Of a DNA stretch of 64,000 bases, positions 55,832-64,000 are shown in pieces; position 1 is the first letter of the stretch, and each line of letters opens with the position of its first letter. The translations under genes were made by a program, and so were the position numbers. The notes under the pieces are model-generated. The model was not told the DNA's origin and did not search any database. It saw only the letters and a program-made list of their open reading frames with translations. The stretch lies in assembly GCA_002964805.2 (NCBI GenBank), contig PUDQ02000033.1, positions 124,001-188,000 of the forward strand, read 5' to 3'. This DNA is from Trametes villosa. Lineage: Eukaryota; Basidiomycota; Agaricomycetes; Polyporales; Polyporaceae.

Positions 55832-56799
55832 AGACGTCGTGGGCAGCTACATCTTGGTGTGGTACGTTGTAGCCTGCGACCAGTTGTACGATACGCAATG
55901 GGCAAGAGAGTTGTGATGTTACCACTCTCGTGACGTTCATCCGTGTACGCGCTACGAGTATAGCTTCCCAGACGAGACATGAGAGGCAGAGACCGTCGAG
56001 GGAAGAGCCTTGGTCTCGTTCGATGGCTGGACCCTGCCTGCAACTTGAAGTTCAGTACCGGCGCGCTCGTAACGGGGCCCCACATGTGCCCTTCACGATA
56101 AGTTATACACGCATTCGTATGTCCGGTTCGACGCTGAAGGTACTAGGGACGTCGCAACTCGCGCGGCATGCGTCAGTCTCGAAGGCATGACTGGGCGCAA
56201 CGTCAACCCGGACAACGTGTCTCCAATCTACGTGCGCTCGGTGTCCCGCCCGACGACGGGAGAACGCGTCGCCGGCGTTAGTAGCTCATCGCTTTCTAAA
56301 CCTCCGCGCAACATTGCTCGTGTCGACCGCGGCCGGTGTACAACATGTGGTGTATGGAGGGGATTTATGGCGGAACGTTGCGAGCCGAGAGCCAGTGTGA
56401 CAGAGCGAGGGAAGATGAGGTCAAGATGAGGGTGCGACGCATGGAGCGAGGGCGTGTACCCTAGCACGATGCACGTCGCGTCCAATGTGGCGCATTTGAT
56501 CGTGCTACGGATTGACGCGTCGCGCGTTTGACGCGGTTCGGGAGCGCTCGTGACCGCGTTTCTACGGGCGCTTGTCCCAAGGAGGTATTAAAATACGAAC
56601 CTATTGAACCTTGAGCTTGCATATTCGGTCGCTCGGGCTCGATAGCCGTCCCGCACATCCACCGCAGCGAGGTATGACGGTCAGCTGAAGTGTTACCGAG
56701 CGAGAAGAGGCGAAGGTTTCGGCAGAGGCGTATAAAGTGCGCTCTGGAGGGTACCGCACGATGGGAGTCGCCGTCCAAACCCCCGGTTAGCAGGGCGAT
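55832..56799. other. Intergenic between tandem transporter copies
   Basis: This is a 970-bp interval without a visible gene. Its right end repeats the TATA-containing promoter block of copy A, so the duplication unit included the promoter. Confidence 0.5.
56731..56736 (+). promoter_or_regulatory. TATA box of transporter B
   Basis: TATAAA lies 69 bases before the ATG at 56800, in the same TATAAAGTGCGC context as the box at 53681. Confidence 0.6.
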
Positions 56800-58924
56800 A
56801 TGGACGCAAGCACTCAGGGTGAGCTCTGCTATAGTTTACTGGCGCATGTCAAAACTGAGGCTCACTTGCACATTTTTAGAGAAAGGTGCATTCGCAGAGA
56901 CAGCGAGCGTCGTCAAGGACAGCGATGTTGACGGACATGCGTCCTCAATCAGCGGCTCTCGCGAAAGCCCCCTGCGTTACAGACAGCTCTATCCGGACGT
57001 CAACGAGGCAAAGCTGGTTCGTAAGATTGACTTGAGGGTCGTCCCGATGACCAGCATCCTCTTCCTTCTCGCCTTTCTTGACCGGTGCGTCATGGTTCGA
57101 TATGCTCACCTCTCACACATATCAATCCAGCTTACGTGACCGTCGACGGTAGAGTCAACGTTTCCAACGCAGTTCTGTTCAATTTGAAGCAGGACCTGAA
57201 GCTGACCGGAGACCAGTTCAACACGGCACTCGTGGCCTTGTGAGTCTCGAATCGTTGACACCCCGGTTCACGGTGGTATGTACTAAATTCACCCTGCTAA
57301 ACTTGCAGCTTCGTCCCCTTCGTTCTCTTCGAGATACCTTCAAACGTGTTCCTGAAGCGTTTGAAGCCGCACATCTGGCGTACGTCCACGCCCTCAAACT
57401 CACAATATCCGCTTTTTTTAACAATAGACTCGGACTCTTTCTTGTCTTCACATAGTGCCACTATCGATGTTCCTCTTCGGCCTCATCACCACCTTGCAGG
57501 GCTTCGCACAAAACTTCGGGGGCTTCGTCGCTGCGCGCTTCTTCCTGGGGCTCGCAGAGTCGGGGCTCTTCCCCGGGTGTTGCTACATGCTCTCCATGTG
57601 GTACACACGCGGGGAGGCCCAGAAGCGCTTCTCGTTTCTCTCCTCCTCGGCGACGCTTGCGGGCGCCTTTGGCGGGCTGCTGGCGAGCGCAATTGGGAAG
57701 CTGGATGGGGTGAGAGGATATCACGGCTGGCGTTGGATTCTCATACTGGGTAATGTCGTTTCCTAACTTACAGTAAGGAATGTTGTAGACTGACCTTAGC
57801 CTGTGCGCTTCAGAGGGCGTTCTCACTGTAGCTGTCGCTATACTGGCGTACTTCGTCCTCCCCGACTTCCCGGAGGATGCGAGCTGGCTCACCAACGACG
57901 AGAAAGAGTTCTTGAAGGGGCGTTTGTATGAAGATGTCGGGCACCCGAGAGCCGAAGACCCGCTCACGTTTAAGAGCGCACTCACTGTGCTGAAAGACCG
58001 TAAGCACACGCTGTGCCATGTCCCTCCTCCACCCTCCAACATACCACGTTCAACAGCTAAGATCATCTTTGGGCCATTCATGTACCTCGGATTGATCGAA
58101 GCCGGATACAGCACCGGTGCGCCCCCACCTCTCCCAGGCTGCCGCACCGAGTCTCACCCATGAAATCCGCGCCTCTCCCCTAGCCTACTTCTCGCCGACG
58201 ATCGTCCAGACGCTCGGCCACAGCACGATCCGCACGCAGCTGCTCTCCGTCCCGCCCTACGTGTGCGCCTTCATCTTCACCATGCTCGTCGCCGCCGCGT
58301 CGGACCGCGCACGGCACCGCTTCGTCTTCTTCGTCGCGTGCTGCGCGCTCGCGCTCGCGGGGTACCTCATCCTGCTCGTCGTGCACGACAACACGCGGCT
58401 GCAGTACGGCGCGCTCTTCCTCGTGCCGTGCGGGGTGTACTCGGGCATCCCGATCGCGCTGTGCTGGTTCGAGACGAACTGTGAGTGTGTCCGCTGCGGC
58501 AGGGTGCTCAGCTCTCCGGCGGCCCGGGGTCCGTTTGCTGAAGCGTTGGTTCGCGCGCGGAGTGGGGAGCCACCACAGGAGGGCGGTCGGCACGGCCGCG
58601 CAGATCTCGGTCGGAAACAGTACGTCTTTGTGACGGGCAGTGGAAGTCCGAGCTGAGGCTGACGGCACGCGCGCATCTGCAGTCGGGGGCATCGTCGCGG
58701 TGTACTCGTTCCTCGCGAAGGACTCCCCGCGCTTCATTCCGGGGTACAGCATCGACATCGCGTTCGTCCTGCTCGCCCTCGCAGCCTCGTGCGGGTATTT
58801 CCTGGCGGTGCGGAGGGAGAATCGGAGGCGCGACCGTTTGGCGGCGGAAGGCTCCGTTGTGCTCAGCGAGGAAGAGAAGGAGAAGCTGGGCGATTTGAAT
58901 CCCGAGTACCGGTACTTCACGTAG
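56800..58924 (+). CDS. MFS permease B, tandem paralog of A
   Basis: Ten exons (56800-56818, 56880-57084, 57153-57239, 57309-57379, 57456-57749, 57814-57999, 58057-58116, 58184-58480, 58563-58619, 58683-58924) give 505 aa. Eight exons (3 to 10) have exactly the same length as in copy A; the other two differ by one codon each. Protein sequence is very close in the membrane core and diverges in the first 30 residues (F-A-E-T-A-S versus S-V-E-T-A-S) and in the exon 7-8 junction (Y-S-T-A versus Y-S-N-T). The acceptor of exon 9 follows GCGCGGAG, less canonical than in copy A. It is probably a recent tandem duplicate with intact coding potential. Confidence 0.9.
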
Positions 58925-59185
58925 GGACAAGGGACCTCCTGGGCGCCGCGCAGCGTGGTGGGTCCCGAGGCTCCATCTTGTGTAATAGTAGGCGAGCGGC
59001 CAGTTATGCAGCACGCGATGAATGAAGAGGAAGATCGTGGATGTCATTACTATCGTAGGATCGTAGGATTCATCCGTGTACAAGCTACAGGTATACTTTT
59101 CCCAAGGAGAAAACGAGACCTATGTTACACATTACGCGCGTCCGCCGCGCATGGAGACGCCAAGTTCAGTATATGCGAGGAGAGA

Positions 59186-61237
59186 CTACCGGAAGTAGCG
59201 GTAGTCCGGGTTAAGGTCGCCCATGCGCTTCTTCTCGTCCTGCGACAGGCCGTCGAACGCGCCCTGCGCCTGCAGCCGGTCTCTCCGCCTGTTCTCCCAC
59301 GTGACGCCGAGGAAGTAGATGGTGTTCGCGAGCACGGAGACGCCGATGAAGGCGATGCAGATGCTGTAGCCGCGGATGTATTTAGGTGCGTCCTTGGCGA
59401 GGAATGAGAATACGGCGATGATGCCGCCAACTGGTGGGAGAAGGAAAAGAGAGTTTAGGTGAGTGGGGTGGCTCTATGTAGAGAGGAGCGAGGAGATGAA
59501 CGCACTGTTCCCGAAGCCGACTTGGAACGCGGTGCCGACCGCTCGTCTGTGGTGGCCGCCCACTGCACATCATAGTCAGCCCAACCGCTCATTCTCAACA
59601 CCTCACAAAAGAGAGCACGCACAGTTCGTGTTGAACCAGCACACGATGATCGGCATCGCCGAGTACGTGCCCATCGCGGCGAGGAAGAGCGCGGCGTACT
59701 GCAGGTGCTTGTTGTCGTGCACGACGAGCAGGATCACGAAGCCCGCGAGCGCGACCGCGGTCGGCACGAGCACGAACACGAAGCGCATGCGCGTCCAGTC
59801 CGAGACCGTCGCGGTCAGCATCGCGAGCGTGAACGCGCACGCCCACGGCGGGACCGAGAGCAGCTGCGTGCGGATCATGCCGTTCCCGAGCGACTGGATG
59901 ATACTCGGAGCGAAGTACGCTGTGGGCCAACTAGTGAGCGCGCTGAAGTGAAGATGAGAGGGCGAGTAGAGGACTGACCGTAGCCGTAGGCAGGTACGAC
60001 GAGGCCGAAGTACATGAAGCCGCCGACGATGATCTTCCCTGCAGAACGGTCAGCGCCATGAAGAATGCGCGTTCTATGCGCGCTACTCACAGTCCTTGAA
60101 GACCTCGAGGACGCTCTTTACCGTGAGCGGGTCGTGGCGCTTTGAGTGCCCGACATCCTCGTACAGGCGCGCCTTCACGAACTCCTTCTCCTCTGCGCTC
60201 AACCACTGGACCTCCTCGGGGAAGTCCGAGATGGTGAAATACAGCACGAGCGACGCGAGGCACGTCACCAGGCCCTCTGCATCCTCGGTCAGCATCCTAT
60301 TCCCCTCTTACTGCATGCACGGGTGGGCACGCACCGATGATGAAGATCCAGCGCCAGCCCCGGTAGCCCCGGAGGCCGTCCATCTTGCCGATCGCGCTTG
60401 CGAGGAGGCCGCCGAAGCCGCCGGCGAGTGTCGTGGAGGAGAAGAAGAACGAGTAGCGCTTCTGCGCCTCCGCGCGCTTGTACCACATCGCGATGAGGTA
60501 GAAGCACGCGGGGAAGACGCCGCTCTCGACGACGCCGAGGAAGAAGCGCGTCGCGATGAGGCCGCCGAGGCTCTGCACGAAGCCCTGCAGGAGCGTGATG
60601 AGGCCGAAGAGGAACATGCAGAGCGAGACTAGATGAGGAGTGTCAGTGGTGCGTAGAGAGCATTTGCAAGGAGGTGCGTACGCCAGACGTGGGGCTTGAA
60701 GTGCTTGAGGAGGGCATTAGATGGGATCTCGAAGAGAACATAGGGCGCGAAGCTGGGCTGCCGTGAGTTCTCGATCGCGAAGCACGGAAGAAGCACCTAC
60801 AAGACCACAAGCGCTGTGTTGAATTGATTGCCTCCAAGATTTAGGTCCTGCTTCAGCCCAAAGACGGCCGCGTTCGAGATGTTTACTCTGCAGTACAGAT
60901 GCGCGTTTGGTCGCTGCTTCAAACGCGATAGTTCATGGGGAACACTGACCGGTCCAGGAAAGCGAGGAGATAGAGCACGCAGAGGACGGGGACGACGCGC
61001 ATGTCGATCTTCCGGACCACCTTGGCTTCGTCGATGTTCGGGAAGCGTTCCTTATAGTCCCCGCCCTCCGCGGCAACGTACGGCGCGAGGTTGTACTGCT
61101 TCTCGACGTCTGGCGAGGTGACATCCCGATGGCGGTCGTCCACCAGAGAAGAGCTTGATTTGCCTGCTCGCCGCGCGCGCACTGCGTCAGTCACCGAACA
61201 CCTCGCGGACCACGCCTGACTCACGTTCGGCACTCAT
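59186..61237 (-). CDS. MFS permease C, diverged paralog in opposite orientation
   Basis: Ten exons (61237-61225, 61163-60950, 60887-60801, 60752-60682, 60628-60335, 60276-60091, 60038-59979, 59919-59623, 59562-59506, 59430-59186) give 507 aa. Exon lengths 3-9 (87, 71, 294, 186, 60, 297, 57) equal those of A and B, so all three share one ancestral gene structure. The sequence has diverged much more: R-V-N-I-S-N-A-A-V-F-G-L, W-Y-K-R-A-E-A-Q-K-R, E-G-L-V-T-C-L-A-S and the C-terminal N-P-D-Y-R-Y-F-R. The substrate may therefore differ. It converges on copy B with about 260 bp between the stops. Confidence 0.9.
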
Positions 61238-62092
61238 CGTGGGCGACGGCGCGCGTGTGTAGGGGTGCGCAGGCAAGCAGAGACTCGGGGCGGGTGTCAG
61301 GAGCGACTCGACGCTGACGAGGAGCCCGCGCCGGGTTTTGAGAGGAGGGCGCCAGGGCGGTCGAGTCAGCTGGTATACATTCTGCACGCCTGTCAGTGAT
61401 CATTACGGCCGGCAAGCCGTCTCACCGAGCCTCTGCCCAATTTTTGGACGCGCCTCCCAGTCCGCGTCCCGTCCATCACTCGACCCCACACCGCAGGCGC
61501 CCGCGCAGGCTGCTCCCGACGCTAGCCCCCTTTGGGAGCACGACGCCGACAGTTCATTCATCCCGCCCTTGGCGCCCGGCGAGTCACTCGCGAGCGTCGG
61601 GGTGTCGTCGCGCATCTACGGGCCTCAATCTCCTCACTTACACCTGCTGATACAACTAACAAGTGCAACGAGTACGTGAACGCCTTCGCTTACTGCACTT
61701 GCCTGTTCCTTGACAATGAATTTGCCCTCGCAATTACTGCACTCATGACCTCGGACGTGTCGACCGTCGAATCTCGATCACGCAAGTCGATCATCCTACT
61801 GAGCTCGATCTGCGCGCAAAGCTCTCCCGGGAGCAAGGCACCAGCCTCGAACAGGGGACCGCACTCCGGACCGCGCGCCACAAACAAAACGGGGGTCATT
61901 CGCTGCGCCTGCAGCTCGTATGGGCTCACCTCCGCCAGGTACCACCCTCCTCCTTCGGACGTAGTGGGCCGAGAAGTATACCGGTAAATGCGTCCAGAGT
62001 GTTCAGGGTGTGGTGCAATGACTAGAATACATACAGTGTGACTCGCGCCGTCCTGCCTCGCCCCGACGCGCCTCGCGCTCGCCGCTCACAAG
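61238..62092. other. Intergenic, no gene seen
   Basis: This 855-bp interval lies upstream of transporter C and downstream of IVD. A plus-strand frame (61532-61987) and a minus-strand frame (61929-61690) are open, but neither has motifs or splice support. Confidence 0.4.
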
Positions 62093-63882
62093 TCACGACG
62101 CCCGCCGCCTGAACTCGTCGTTGAACTCCCGGCCGATGAGCATCCGCCGAATCTCTTGCGTGCCTGCGCCGACGGTGTAGAGGCGGGCATCGCGCAGGAT
62201 GCGGCCAGTGGGGTAATCTGTACGCACGCCTCTATAAATGACTTCGCCAGAACGACGTCGTAGGGAGCGCACGTACCGTTGATGTAGCCGTTCCCGCCCA
62301 GACACTGCATCGCGTCCTGCGCGACCTCGACGGCGCGGTCCGACGAGTAGAGAATGGCGCCAGCGCAATCCTGCGTAGGGTAGGTGAGCCAGCGAGGGGA
62401 GGGTCTGGTATGGGGTGGACGTACTCTACGGCTGACGTTTCCCGCGTCGCAGGCCTTCGCGACCGCGTACACGTATGAACGCGACGCGTTCAGCTTCGTG
62501 TACATATCCGCGATCTTACCTGCAATCGCAGCGTCAGCGTCGCATTCGATACGCCTATGGAGGACTCCAGACACATACCTTGCATGAGCTGGAACTCGCC
62601 CACGGGCTGGCCAAACTGTTTCCGATCATGCACATACTCAACCGCGATGTCGAAAGCGGCCTGCATCAGCCCCAGCGGTCCGCCGCTCAGGACGAGCCGC
62701 TCGAGGTCCAGCCCAGACATGAGCACCTTCGCGCCGCCGCCCACCGGGCCGAGCACGTTCTCTGTTGCATCGTGCTTGTAATCAGCCTCCTTCCGATTCT
62801 GAGCGGAAACAATGAGGGAGGGCGGACTGACCGTCGGGCACGAAGCAGTCCTCGAACACGAGCTCGCACGTGTCGCTCCCGCGCATCCCGAACTTGTCCA
62901 GCTTCTGGTGCGTGGAGAAGCCCGCGAAGCCGCGCTCGATGAGGAACGCCGTGATCCCCTTCGAGCCCTTCTCTGGCGCGGATTTCGCGTATACCACCAG
63001 CGTCGACGCCGTCGGACCGTTCGTGATCCTGTCCGCGTCTATACGTCAGTAGTCGGTACGCGAAGGCAGAACGTGGCCGCGAGCGTACCAGAACTTATTT
63101 CCGTTCAGACGCCAGCCGCCGTCGACCTTGTCCGCGCGAAGCTTCATGCTCACGACGTCGCTCCCGCTCCCGGGCTCGCTCATCGCGAGGCTGCCCACCT
63201 TCTTCCCCGCGATGAGGTCCGGCAGGTACTTCTCCTTCTGCGCCTCCGTGCCCCACCTGTGTATCTGCGCGCGAGTGCGAGTATTGAATATCAGCGAACG
63301 CCCGCAGGCCGACAGGAAGGCGGAGACGGCGCGCGCACCTGGTTGACGCAGAGGTTCGAGTGCGCGCCGTACGAGAGCGCGACGGAGCCCGAGGCGCGCG
63401 AGAGCTCCTCCATCGCGAGCGTGTGGTTGAAGTAGCCGAGCGCGAGCCCGCCGTACTCGGGCTTCACGGTGATGCCCAGCAGGCCCATGTCCCCGAGCTT
63501 CTCCCACAGGTCCTGCGGGAACGCGCGTCAGTATCCACATGGTTGCAGCATCCAAGTTTATGAATGGAAGAGGGACGAGGGGCGCGAGGAGATGCCTGCG
63601 CACCATGGGGAAGGTGTTGCTCCTGTCGATCTCGGCTGCCCGGGGGGCGACCTCCTTCTCTGCGAACTCTGCGACAGCGTTCCGGAACTACGCTCATGGT
63701 CTTGGTCAGCGCTCGGCCGACGGTAGACGTATACGACGTACCTCAGTCTGCTCTTCAGTCAAGCCTGCAACGTCCGTGTTATAGTACGACGCATGTCTAC
63801 GCTGCGTGAGGACGGCAGTCCGCGCCTTCAGTTTCAGAGCTGAGGTGGACGCGATACGCGTGCGAGCAAGAGAGCGTAGCAT
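62093..63882 (-). CDS. IVD: Isovaleryl-CoA dehydrogenase, mitochondrial
   Basis: Nine exons (63882-63742, 63687-63604, 63512-63339, 63264-63089, 63028-62832, 62761-62579, 62519-62425, 62370-62277, 62217-62093) give 422 aa. The first 31 residues ([12 protein letters not shown]..., Arg-rich, no acidic residues) are a mitochondrial presequence. The acyl-CoA dehydrogenase fold is complete: [10 protein letters not shown] for flavin, [16 protein letters not shown], and the end G-T-Q-E-I-R-R. The segment [10 protein letters not shown] places the catalytic base Glu278 where isovaleryl-CoA dehydrogenases have it, separating them from most other family members. It acts in leucine catabolism. The exon 5 acceptor at 63028 was picked because the earlier AG would create a stop. 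Confidence 0.95.
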
Positions 63883-64000
63883 TGTGCTCTATGATTTGAT
63901 AGCTTGTAAGCGAGCAAAGTTCTAGGGATGTAGCCAGGTACAAGAGAACAGAGCAGCGAGCACAACAGCACAGGGAGAACAGGAGAGAGGAGGGGCGAGC

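Noticed and set aside
61532..61987. 151-aa plus-strand frame upstream of transporter C
   Set aside because: No recognisable motif, begins in GC-rich repeat-like sequence, and lies in a promoter/3' region.
1..64000. tRNA, rRNA, CRISPR or origin features
   Set aside because: No cloverleaf with a convincing TTCRA box, no repeat-spacer array and no rRNA-like conserved block was found by eye; a tRNA could still be missed and tRNAscan would settle it.

Overview
This window is nuclear DNA from a basidiomycete fungus, most likely an Agaricomycete of polypore type. The genes are GC-rich and cut by many short introns of about 50-60 nt. There is a Clp1-like regulator, a family I know only from mushroom-forming fungi, plus a WC-2 photoreceptor partner, a DASH kinetochore subunit and fungal secreted proteins. 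I assembled each gene model by hand, joining exons at GT-AG (twice GC-AG) junctions so that the frame closes. Exon coordinates are given in each entry.

Layout. 0-1.3 kb: clp1-like gene (-). 3.0-4.4 kb: a non-autonomous inverted-repeat transposon with two 426-bp arms and a 9-bp target duplication. 5.6-8.6 kb: a 953-aa membrane-anchored coiled-coil protein (-), copy 1 of a local family. 9.2-13 kb: DAD3 (+), ARPC1 (-) and a GNAT acetyltransferase (+). 13.8-20.6 kb: a 2101-aa kinesin-4-like motor (+). 21.9-23.4 kb: SDR dehydrogenase (+). 24-29.5 kb, all on the - strand: IPK1, WC-2 and a Zn2Cys6 regulator. 30.6-36 kb: a small secreted protein, a divergent member of the coiled-coil family, and an inverted, decaying second copy of the 5.6-8.6 kb gene. 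37-41 kb: peroxisomal NUDIX hydrolase (+) and a secreted carboxylesterase (-). 41-43.2 kb: no gene seen. 43.2-52.9 kb: CWF19L1/Drn1-like protein (+), APC15 (-), F-box protein (+), arginase (-) and a class I/II aminotransferase (+). 53.7-61.2 kb: three paralogous Dal5/Tna1-type transporters, two direct and one opposed. 62.1-63.9 kb: isovaleryl-CoA dehydrogenase (-).

Functional themes. Cell-cycle and mitotic genes (DAD3, kinesin, APC15) sit among housekeeping genes. Nitrogen and amino-acid metabolism (arginase, aminotransferase, three ACS-type permeases, leucine catabolism by IVD) fills the right third. The two transcription-factor genes next to IPK1 are light- or development-related candidates.

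The least explained material is the family sharing a V-P-G / membrane segment / S-R motif (copies at 5.6-8.6, 32.0-33.2 and 34.0-35.9 kb) and the apparently recent foldback element. I saw no CRISPR array, rRNA, convincing tRNA or autonomous transposase.
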